Shown piece after piece: positions 15,357 through 22,861 of a DNA stretch of 64,000 bases (positions are counted from its first letter, which is position 1; each line of letters begins with the position of its first letter). The notes beneath the pieces are model-generated. The model worked only from the letters and a program-made list of their open reading frames with translations. It did not search any database and was not told the DNA's origin. The stretch comes from an uncultured Lachnospiraceae bacterium (lineage in GTDB: Bacteria > Bacillota > Clostridia > Lachnospirales > Lachnospiraceae), in assembly GCA_910584785.1 (NCBI GenBank), contig CAJUDX010000004.1:29708-93707 (forward strand). Reading direction: 5' to 3'. The position numbers and the translations under genes were made by a program.

Positions 15357-17321
15357 ATGATGAGTGATTTTGAGAGAGGCCGTTCGGCTTCCAGCCAGGG
15401 CAGTGTAAGAAAAAGTTCCAGAAGCAATACTTCCGCCAGCAGAAGCAGTCATGCTTCGGGGACAGGAAGGACAGGCAGTTCCCCGCGCAGTTCGGGGACA
15501 AGAGGAAGAACCGCCAGGGGAAGTTCTTCCTCAGGCTATCGTTCGCCGCAGAGAAGTTCATCGCACCATGGGCGCAGCAGCTATGGGCGAAGCGGTTACA
15601 GCGGAAGAAGAAATCACCGCAGGAAGAATCCTTTGAACGGCTGGTGGATTGGCATGATCAGCCTGGTTGCTGTGGTTGCCGTAGTGTCTGTGGTTTTTGC
15701 TGTTCGCGGGAAGCATTTGGAGGAGTCCGAGACAGAGATTACCGAGGAAACCACCTCAATACCTGAGACCGAACTGGAAAAGACGGTAATGGTGGATAAT
15801 ATTGTGATTACCGGGATGAGCCGGGATGCTGCCAAAGCCGCTATTTTAAGTGAATATCCGTGGAGTATGACGGTAAAAAACGGCGAAGAGGTCTATGAGG
15901 TCGCCAATTTAATGGAAACAAAGGTAGATGCTTTGCTGGATGAAATTTATACCGGAGAGCCCAGGGAAATCTATACCTTAGATACCCATGGCCTGGAAGA
16001 GGCTGTGAAAGCCCAGGCGGAGGCTGTGGCAGAGCTTTGGGATAAGACGGCAAAAAATGGGTCGATTTCCTCCTTTGATGAGGATGCGAATAAATTTGTG
16101 TTTACCGGGGCAGAAAACGGACTGGCAGTTGACCAGGAAAAATTAATTGCCGATATTTCCGATGCACTGGAAAAAAAGGAATTTGACCGTGTAATTCCTG
16201 TAGTGACAGAAGAGGTTCATCCTGAGTTTGACGAGGAAACCGCAAAGGAAAAATATAAAACAGTGAGCACCTTCACCACAAATTCCACAGCAAACAGCAA
16301 GCGGAATACAAATTTAAAGTTAGCCTGCAAGGCGATTAATGGCACGGTTCTTCAGCCAGGCGAAGAATTTTCGTTTAATACGGTAGTGGGGCAGAGAACA
16401 GAGGAAAAAGGCTATCAGGCTGCTGCCGCTTACAGCAATGGGGAAGTAGTACAGGAAATTGGCGGAGGTGTGTGCCAGGTATCCACAACCTTATATAATG
16501 CTGTGCTTCGGGCAGGATTAAAGACTACAACCCGGCGCTCTCATACGTACGAACCTTCTTATGTTACGCCGGGGATGGACGCTACCGTAAGCTACGGAGG
16601 GCCGGATTATAAGTTTGTGAACAATTCCCAGGCGGCAGTCGGCATCCGGGCAAGCTACTCCGATCAGGTGGTAACAGTTTCGATTTACGCAGTGCCGATT
16701 TTGGAAGATGGGGTAAAATATACCTTAAAATCAACGAAAATTAAGGATACTGATGTTCCGCCACCAACCTATGAAGAGGATTTAACGCTTCAGCCTGAGG
16801 TGGAAAAGGTTAAGAGCGAGGGCAGCCAGGGAAGTTACTGGGAAACCCGTCTGGTGATAACAAAGGATGGGGAGAAGGTCAGCGACGAGGTAGACCACCA
16901 TACGACCTATAAAGGCCATGCACCGGTAATTTTGCGCAATACTTCGGGTGTTGTGGTTGCACCGGAAAATACGGAAGCTGAGACTACGGAGACACCGATT
17001 GCCTCCGAGGGAGCTGCCGATGGTTTGGCGACAGCACCGGCAGAGCCTGTGGAATCAAGCGGAACAGATAATTCGTCAGCACCGGCTGCAACGACGGGAA
17101 GCGGAAACCGAAATGAATCAAGCCGACCGGAAAACACGACGTCGCCTTTACGACCGGCAGAACCGGGAACAACCGCGCCTTCTGCGCCCACTGCGCCTTC
17201 TGCGCCGAATCCTACACAGGGAAATACACCAGGAGGGACGACAGCACCTGAAGTAGGACCTGGTTATGGCGGCCCTGGAAACCCGGCGGAAATAGTTGCA
17301 CCAAATCCTTTGGGGGCGTAA
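15357..17321 (+). CDS. VanW family protein, membrane-anchored
   Basis: A 654-residue protein. Residues 1-95 are Ser/Arg/Gly-rich low complexity (cytoplasmic). One membrane anchor follows (WWIGMISLVAVVAVVSVVFA, about 98-117), then an extracellular region with a peptidoglycan-binding-like domain. The VanW domain lies at about 320-450 and includes GGGVCQVSTTLYNAVLRAGL, RRSHTYEPSYVTPGMDA and GPDYKFVNN. The last 130 residues are Thr/Pro/Ala-rich, probably wall-spanning. VanW proteins occur in glycopeptide-resistance clusters and widely in Firmicutes. Their biochemical role is not settled, so resistance should not be inferred. A GATG repeat gives two possible starts, 15357 and 15360. Confidence 0.9.
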   Translation: MMSDFERGRSASSQGSVRKSSRSNTSASRSSHASGTGRTGSSPRSSGTRGRTARGSSSSGYRSPQRSSSHHGRSSYGRSGYSGRRNHRRKNPLNGWWIGMISLVAVVAVVSVVFAVRGKHLEESETEITEETTSIPETELEKTVMVDNIVITGMSRDAAKAAILSEYPWSMTVKNGEEVYEVANLMETKVDALLDEIYTGEPREIYTLDTHGLEEAVKAQAEAVAELWDKTAKNGSISSFDEDANKFVFTGAENGLAVDQEKLIADISDALEKKEFDRVIPVVTEEVHPEFDEETAKEKYKTVSTFTTNSTANSKRNTNLKLACKAINGTVLQPGEEFSFNTVVGQRTEEKGYQAAAAYSNGEVVQEIGGGVCQVSTTLYNAVLRAGLKTTTRRSHTYEPSYVTPGMDATVSYGGPDYKFVNNSQAAVGIRASYSDQVVTVSIYAVPILEDGVKYTLKSTKIKDTDVPPPTYEEDLTLQPEVEKVKSEGSQGSYWETRLVITKDGEKVSDEVDHHTTYKGHAPVILRNTSGVVVAPENTEAETTETPIASEGAADGLATAPAEPVESSGTDNSSAPAATTGSGNRNESSRPENTTSPLRPAEPGTTAPSAPTAPSAPNPTQGNTPGGTTAPEVGPGYGGPGNPAEIVAPNPLGA

Positions 17322-17377
17322 GATTTTGAAGAATAAAATGTTGCAGAATAAATAAGAATCATTCAAATCATATCAGC

Positions 17378-17417
17378 AAAAAGCGATCCGTTTCTATTCT
17401 TTGGATCGCTTTTTGCT
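17378..17417 (+). terminator. Rho-independent terminator
   Basis: Arms AAAAAGCGATCC (17378-17389) and GGATCGCTTTTT (17403-17414) enclose a 13-nt loop. It ends transcription of the VanW-family gene before the nifJ promoter. Confidence 0.88.
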
Positions 17418-17500
17418 TGACTAAAGCTTGATTAAACTATCTGATAATAAAGTTTACAAAAAGTTTACGAAAAAACTATTGTATTTTTTGCCATAATTGT

Positions 17501-17528
17501 TTGCATTTTATCAATTTCTTGTTATAAT
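17501..17528 (+). promoter_or_regulatory. nifJ promoter (sigma-A type)
   Basis: TTGCAT (17501-17506), a 16-bp spacer and TATAAT (17523-17528). An inverted repeat TTCCTG-AATA-CAGGAA (17545-17560) lies just after the start point and overlaps GTATTC-CT-GAATAC; it could be an operator or a leader hairpin. Confidence 0.75.
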
Positions 17529-17536
17529 AATAAACA
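17519..17536 (+). promoter_or_regulatory. Candidate Rex-like operator over the nifJ -10 box
   Basis: TTGTTAT-AATA-ATAAACA is an imperfect dyad resembling the known Rex consensus TTGTTAANNNNTTAACAA (left half matches six of seven bases, right half less well). It covers the -10 box. The rex gene itself is in this window at 45.6 kb. Binding is inferred, not shown. Confidence 0.4.
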
Positions 17537-17612
17537 GGTCAGTATTCCTGAATACAGGAAAGCTATACTATCTATACTAATCTATACATTTTTATGTAGG
17601 AGGAAAGTAAAA

Positions 17613-20600
17613 ATGGCAAGAAAAATGAAAACCATGGATGGCAACCAGGCTGCTTCTCACGCTTCGTATGCGTATACTGACGTAGCTGCCATCTACCCTA
17701 TCACCCCGTCTTCCGTTATGGCTGAGCATACGGATGAGTGGGCGACCGACGGAAGAACCAATATTTTCGGACGCACCGTACAGGTTACGGAGATGCAGTC
17801 TGAGGCAGGTGCTGCTGGTGCGGTTCACGGCTCTTTAGCTGCCGGTGCACTGACCACCACCTATACCGCTTCTCAGGGCTTACTGCTGATGATTCCTAAC
17901 CTGTATAAGATTGCCGGTGAGCAGCTTCCGGGTGTAGTTAATGTATCTGCACGTGCGATTGCTTCCCACGCATTATCGATTTTCGGCGATCACTCCGACG
18001 TATATGCCTGCCGTCAGACCGGCTGTGCTATGCTGTGTGAATCCAGCGTGCAGGAAGTTATGGATTTAACTCCTGTTGCTCACTGTGCAGCAATTAAGGG
18101 CAAGGTTCCTTTCATCAACTTCTTTGATGGTTTCCGTACCTCCCATGAGATTCAGAAGATTGAAACCTGGGATTATGAGGACTTAAAGGATATGGTGGAT
18201 ATGGATGCTGTTGACGCTTTCCGCGCAAACGCTTTAAATCCAAACCATCCATGCCAGAGAGGTTCCGCACAGAACCCGGATATTTTCTTCCAGGCAAGAG
18301 AAGCCTGCAACCCGTATTATAACGCCCTTCCAGCGATTGTTCAGGAATATATGGACAAGGTGAATGCCAAGATCGGCACCGATTATAAGCTGTTTAACTA
18401 CTACGGCGCTGCGGATGCAGAGCATATTATCGTAGCTATGGGTTCTGTAAATGATACGATTGAAGAAACCGTTGACTACATGGTGAAGACCACCGGCGCA
18501 AAGGTCGGCGTAGTTAAGGTTCGCCTGTACCGTCCATTCAGTGCAGAAGCTCTGATCAATGCTATCCCGGATTCTGTTAAGAAGATCACCGTATTAGACC
18601 GGACGAAAGAGCCTGGTTCTTTAGGCGAGCCGTTATACCTGGATGTAGTAGCTGCCTTAAAGGGAACCAAGTTTGACGCTGTTCCTGTATTTACCGGCCG
18701 CTACGGCTTAGGTTCTAAGGATACCACACCTGCACAGATCGTTGCTGTTTATGAGAACAACGACAAGAAGCAGTTCACCTTAGGTATCGAGGATGATGTT
18801 ACCAACCTTTCCTTACCGTTAGGCGCTCCGTTAGTAACCACACCGGAGGGAACCACCAACTGTAAGTTCTGGGGTCTGGGCGCAGACGGTACAGTAGGCG
18901 CGAATAAGAACTCCATTAAGATCATCGGTGACAATACGGATATGTACGCACAGGCTTACTTTGATTATGACTCGAAGAAGTCCGGCGGTGTTACCATGTC
19001 CCATTTACGTTTTGGTCATACGCCGATTAAGTCCACCTATTTAATCAAACAGGCGAACTTCGTAGCCTGCCATAATCCTGCCTATGTGCGCAAGTACAAC
19101 ATGGTTCAGGAACTGGTTGACGGCGGAACCTTCCTGTTAAACTGCTCATGGTCTGACGCTGAACTGGACGAGCATTTACCAGGACAGATGAAGAAATTCA
19201 TTGCAGATCACAAGATTAAGTTCTACACCATCGACGGTGTGAAGATTGGTATTGAAACCGGCATGGGCCCGACAAGAATTAATACCATTTTACAGTCTGC
19301 ATTCTTTGAACTGACCGGCATTATCCCGGCAGAGAAGGCTAACCAGCTGATGAAGGATGCTGCACAGAAGACCTACGGCCGCAAGGGTCAGGACGTTGTA
19401 GAGAAGAACTGGGCTGCTATCGATGCAGGCGCGAAGAACATTCACGCAGTAGAGGTTCCGGCAAGCTGGGCAAGCTGCGAGGATGAAGGTCTGGATTACA
19501 AGGTAGTTACCGAGGGAAGAAAAGACGTTGTTGATTTCGTTAATAACGTTCAGACCAAGGTTTCCGCACAGGAAGGAAATACACTGCCTGTATCCGCATT
19601 TAACGATTATGTAGACGGAACAACCCCGTCCGGCTCCTCCGCATACGAGAAGCGCGGTATTGCGGTTAATGTTCCGGTTTGGAATCCTGATAATTGTATC
19701 CAGTGTAATTTCTGTGCTTATGTCTGCCCGCACGCAGTTATCCGTCCGGTTGCTATGACCGCTGACGAGGCTGCAAAGGCTCCAGAAGGCATGAAGATGA
19801 AAGATATGACCGGTATGCCAGGCTATAAGTTTGCTATGACCGTTTCCGCACTTGACTGTACGGGCTGCGGTTCCTGTGCAAATGTCTGCCCGGGCATGAA
19901 GGGCAACAAGGCTCTGACCATGGAGAAGCTTGCTGAGAATTTAGACGAGCAGGGCATCTTTGATTTTGGACAGACCTTACCGATTAAAGAAGACGTTATT
20001 GCTAAGTTTAAGGCAACCACCGTTAAAGGTTCTCAGTTCAAGCAGCCGCTCTTAGAGTTCTCTGGCGCTTGTGCAGGCTGTGGTGAAACACCTTATGCGA
20101 AGTTAATTACCCAGTTATTCGGCGACAGAATGTATATTGCCAATGCAACCGGATGTTCCTCTATCTGGGGCAACTCCTCACCGTCCACGCCTTACACCGT
20201 AAACGCAAAGGGACAGGGCCCGGCATGGTGTAACTCCTTATTCGAGGACAATGCTGAGTTTGGTTATGGTATGCTTCTTGCACAGAACGCTATCCGTGAC
20301 GGCTTAAAGGCTAAGGTTGAGGCTGTAGCTGCTTCCGACAAGGCTTCCGATGAAGTGAAGGCAGCATGCAAGGAATGGCTGGATACCTTTGGCTGCGGCG
20401 CAACCAACGGCGACGCTACCGATAAGTTAGTTGCTGCATTAGACGGCTGTGACTGCCCGACCTGCCAGGAAATCGTTAAGAGCAAAGATTTCTTAGCAAA
20501 GAAGTCCCAGTGGGTATTCGGCGGTGACGGATGGGCATATGATATCGGTTTTGGCGGCGTAGACCATGTTCTGGCATCCGGCAAGGATATCAACGTAATG

Positions 20601-21152
20601 GTTTATGATACGGAAGTTTATTCCAATACCGGCGGTCAGTCCTCCAAGGCTACCCCAACCGGTGCTGTGGCACAGTTTGCTGCAGGCGGCAAGGATGTAA
20701 AGAAGAAAGACTTGGCTTCCATCGCTATGAGCTACGGCTATGTTTATGTGGCACAGATTTCCATGGGTGCTGACTATGCACAGACCGTTAAGGCTATCGC
20801 AGAGGCAGAGGCTTATCCGGGACCATCCTTAATCATTGCTTACGCTCCATGTATCAACCATGGTATTAAGAAGGGCATGGCTAAGGCACAGACCGAAGAA
20901 AAGCTGGCTGTTGAGTGCGGTTACTGGCATCTGTTCCGGTTCAATCCGGCTGCAGAGAACAAGTTCTCCTTAGACAGCAAAGAGCCGAAGATGGAAGGCT
21001 ACCAGGATTACCTGAAGGGTGAGGTTCGTTACCTGTCCCTGTCCATGAAGAATCCTGAAAGAGCAGCTACCCTGTTCGCAAAGAACGAGGCAGAATCCAA
21101 GGCAAGATATGCTTATCTGAAGAAGCTGGTGGATCTGTATAAGGCAGATTAA
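17613..21152 (+). CDS. nifJ: Pyruvate:ferredoxin (flavodoxin) oxidoreductase
   Basis: A single-chain 1179-residue PFOR that converts pyruvate and CoA to acetyl-CoA and CO2 and passes electrons to ferredoxin. It starts with MKTMDGNQAASHASYAYTDV. Two ferredoxin-type cluster motifs, CIQCNFCAYVCPH (near 697) and CTGCGSCANVCPG (near 753), bind [4Fe-4S] centres; further conserved cysteines (CAGCGETPYAK) follow. The thiamine diphosphate site is GGDGWAYDIGFGGVDHVL with VYDTEVYSNTGGQSSK. Length is normal for the family. Codon use is more C-ending than in its neighbours, as expected for high expression. The reduced ferredoxin would serve the hydrogenase whose maturases lie at 54-58 kb. Confidence 0.97.
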   Translation: MARKMKTMDGNQAASHASYAYTDVAAIYPITPSSVMAEHTDEWATDGRTNIFGRTVQVTEMQSEAGAAGAVHGSLAAGALTTTYTASQGLLLMIPNLYKIAGEQLPGVVNVSARAIASHALSIFGDHSDVYACRQTGCAMLCESSVQEVMDLTPVAHCAAIKGKVPFINFFDGFRTSHEIQKIETWDYEDLKDMVDMDAVDAFRANALNPNHPCQRGSAQNPDIFFQAREACNPYYNALPAIVQEYMDKVNAKIGTDYKLFNYYGAADAEHIIVAMGSVNDTIEETVDYMVKTTGAKVGVVKVRLYRPFSAEALINAIPDSVKKITVLDRTKEPGSLGEPLYLDVVAALKGTKFDAVPVFTGRYGLGSKDTTPAQIVAVYENNDKKQFTLGIEDDVTNLSLPLGAPLVTTPEGTTNCKFWGLGADGTVGANKNSIKIIGDNTDMYAQAYFDYDSKKSGGVTMSHLRFGHTPIKSTYLIKQANFVACHNPAYVRKYNMVQELVDGGTFLLNCSWSDAELDEHLPGQMKKFIADHKIKFYTIDGVKIGIETGMGPTRINTILQSAFFELTGIIPAEKANQLMKDAAQKTYGRKGQDVVEKNWAAIDAGAKNIHAVEVPASWASCEDEGLDYKVVTEGRKDVVDFVNNVQTKVSAQEGNTLPVSAFNDYVDGTTPSGSSAYEKRGIAVNVPVWNPDNCIQCNFCAYVCPHAVIRPVAMTADEAAKAPEGMKMKDMTGMPGYKFAMTVSALDCTGCGSCANVCPGMKGNKALTMEKLAENLDEQGIFDFGQTLPIKEDVIAKFKATTVKGSQFKQPLLEFSGACAGCGETPYAKLITQLFGDRMYIANATGCSSIWGNSSPSTPYTVNAKGQGPAWCNSLFEDNAEFGYGMLLAQNAIRDGLKAKVEAVAASDKASDEVKAACKEWLDTFGCGATNGDATDKLVAALDGCDCPTCQEIVKSKDFLAKKSQWVFGGDGWAYDIGFGGVDHVLASGKDINVMVYDTEVYSNTGGQSSKATPTGAVAQFAAGGKDVKKKDLASIAMSYGYVYVAQISMGADYAQTVKAIAEAEAYPGPSLIIAYAPCINHGIKKGMAKAQTEEKLAVECGYWHLFRFNPAAENKFSLDSKEPKMEGYQDYLKGEVRYLSLSMKNPERAATLFAKNEAESKARYAYLKKLVDLYKAD

Positions 21153-21225
21153 TTTTGAAATGATCCAGAACAGGATTTCATTGGAAATACTGCTGGACAA
21201 GTGCTGGAAAAGATAGAGTAAAGAA

Positions 21226-21257
21226 AAAAGGGCGCTGGGGTTTCCCGGCGTCTTTTT
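21226..21257 (+). terminator. Rho-independent terminator of nifJ
   Basis: Arms GGCGCTGGG and CCCGGCGTC (with G-U pairs) and a short GTTT loop are followed by TTTTTG. Confidence 0.75.
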
Positions 21258-21350
21258 GTATGTGATTTTATCGTTGACAGATGCATAATAAGAAAGTTAT
21301 GGAAGGAAGGTTGAACTTAATTTGTTTTAAAATATGTTAAAAAATTCGTA

Positions 21351-21383
21351 AGAAACCAGATATTGACATCCGGTTTCTTTTTT
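21351..21383 (+). terminator. Second terminator-like hairpin, upstream of the GntR gene
   Basis: AGAAACC-A-GAT (from 21351) pairs with ATC-C-GGTTTCT (ending 21378), followed by TTTTT. It lies 100 bp after the nifJ terminator and may guard the GntR operon from read-through or end a short leader started at TTGACA (21274-21279). Confidence 0.65.
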
Positions 21384-21419
21384 GTTATTCTAACTGTATT
21401 AATAGTATTGATACGGTTA
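21364..21419 (+). promoter_or_regulatory. Promoter and candidate operator of the GntR/ABC operon
   Basis: TTGACA (21364-21369), 16-bp spacer, TATTCT (21386-21391). Directly after it is a 29-bp dyad: TAACTGTAT (21391-21399) and ATACGGTTA (21411-21419), 8 of 9 positions complementary, with an inner GTAT/ATAC pair. This is the expected place for autorepression by the GntR-type product. Confidence 0.65.
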
Positions 21420-21482
21420 GCTTGGTTAGTACAGTTGTACAATACACTTCAAAAAAGAACAAGGAAAGGAGGAATGTTTGAA

Positions 21483-21965
21483 ATGATTGTTCTGGATTAT
21501 AAAGACCGGCGGCCTTTGTATGAACAGGTGGTGGAGCGGTTTAAGGAGCTGATTATCAAAGGTATTCTGCCCGAGGATATGCAGATGCCTTCTGTCCGAA
21601 ATCAGGCGATGCAGCTTTCCATTAACCCGAATACGATACAGCGGGCTTACAGTGAATTAGAGAGGCAGGGATTTATCTATTCGGTTAAGGGAAAGGGGAG
21701 TTTTGTGGCGAATATCGGCAGTTTTTTGGATGGGAAGAAAGAACAGTGGCGGCAGGGCATGAACAGCATGATTCTGGAAGGCTATGCCATAGGCATTTCC
21801 CGGAAAGAGATGGAAGAGATGGTGGCAGGCGGGGAGATGCAGCATATTGCAGGACAGAAGAATGGGCCAAATAGCGAACAGAGCAAAGGACAGCAGCAGG
21901 AAGAACAAAAGAAAAGACAGCAGCAGAGTGAAGGACAGGAGGAAAGGGGGATGGATAAGTTATGA
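21483..21965 (+). CDS. GntR family transcriptional regulator (YtrA-like)
   Basis: A 160-residue protein with an N-terminal winged helix (RRPLYEQVVERFKELIIKGI, MPSVRNQAMQLSINPNTIQR, AYSELERQGFIYSVKGKGSF). A short C-terminal tail replaces a large ligand domain; this is the YtrA subfamily. The last 35 residues are Gln/Glu-rich. The open frame extends upstream to 21363, but the ATG at 21483 is the one with AGGAGG at a normal distance. Its stop overlaps the ATPase start in ATGA, so both are co-translated. YtrA-type regulators usually repress their own ABC operon, often relieved by envelope stress. Confidence 0.9.
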   Translation: MIVLDYKDRRPLYEQVVERFKELIIKGILPEDMQMPSVRNQAMQLSINPNTIQRAYSELERQGFIYSVKGKGSFVANIGSFLDGKKEQWRQGMNSMILEGYAIGISRKEMEEMVAGGEMQHIAGQKNGPNSEQSKGQQQEEQKKRQQQSEGQEERGMDKL

Positions 21966-22861
21966 TTAAGGCAGAAAAGCTGACGAAACGTTTTGATGAT
22001 ATTGTTGCCGTGGATCATATTACGGCGGAGATTAAGGAAGGCTGTGTATTTGGTCTGATTGGGACGAACGGTTCGGGAAAGAGTACCTTTCTTCGGATGG
22101 CGAGCGGGATTTTAAAACCGGATGAAGGCTCGATTACGATTGACGGGGAGGAGATATGGGAAAATCCTTCGGTGAAGGCGAGGTATTTTTATATTTCGGA
22201 CGACCAGCATTTCTTTCCCAACAGCACTCCCCAAGAGTTAATGCAGTTTTACCGCTGTATCTATCCTGCTTTTGACGAGAAAAGGTTTTATTCGCTTTTG
22301 GAGAATTTCGGACTGAAAAAGGATCGGAAGATTAATACCTTTTCTAAAGGCATGAAAAAGCAGGTTTCGGTTATCTGCGGGATCTGCGCGGGAACGGATT
22401 ATATTTTCTGTGACGAAACCTTTGACGGCCTGGACCCGGTGATGCGCCAGACAGTAAAGAGTCTGTTTGCAAGAGATATGGAGGAGCGGAATCTGACGCC
22501 GATTATTGCCTCCCACAATTTGCGGGAACTTGAAGATATCTGTGACCATGTGGGGCTTCTGCACCGGGGCGGAATCCTGCTTTCCCGTGAACTTGACGAT
22601 ATGAAATTAAATATTCACAAGATCCAGTGCGTGTTAAAACCAGGGATTACGCCAAAGGATATTGTAGAGCTGGATATCGTCAAGCAGGAGCAGGTGGGAA
22701 GTCTGTACACCCTGACGGTGCGTGGAAACCAGGAGGAGATTATGCGTTCGATGGAACTGGTTGAACCGGTATTTTATGAGTTAATTCCTTTATCCCTGGA
22801 AGAAATTTTTATCAGTGAGACGGAGGTGGCGGGTTATGACATCAAAGCACTTATACTTTAA
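21962..22861 (+). CDS. ABC transporter ATP-binding protein (YtrB-like)
   Basis: A 299-residue ATPase with Walker A GTNGSGKST near residue 38, signature FSKGMKKQ near 128, Walker B YIFCDETFDGLDP near 149 and switch His in IASHNLREL. The signature is SKG rather than SGG, common in drug/peptide-type exporters of this class. It overlaps the upstream regulator by 4 bp and the downstream permease by 26 bp, indicating one translationally coupled operon. Confidence 0.93.
   Translation: MIKAEKLTKRFDDIVAVDHITAEIKEGCVFGLIGTNGSGKSTFLRMASGILKPDEGSITIDGEEIWENPSVKARYFYISDDQHFFPNSTPQELMQFYRCIYPAFDEKRFYSLLENFGLKKDRKINTFSKGMKKQVSVICGICAGTDYIFCDETFDGLDPVMRQTVKSLFARDMEERNLTPIIASHNLRELEDICDHVGLLHRGGILLSRELDDMKLNIHKIQCVLKPGITPKDIVELDIVKQEQVGSLYTLTVRGNQEEIMRSMELVEPVFYELIPLSLEEIFISETEVAGYDIKALIL

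Noticed and set aside
15357..17321. Glycopeptide resistance gene
   Set aside because: VanW-domain proteins are common in Firmicutes without resistance, and no vanA/B/H/X-like genes are nearby.
21363..21482. N-terminal membrane extension of the GntR regulator
   Set aside because: The upstream frame overlaps the promoter, dyad and terminator-like hairpin and has no ribosome binding site, while the ATG at 21483 has AGGAGG.
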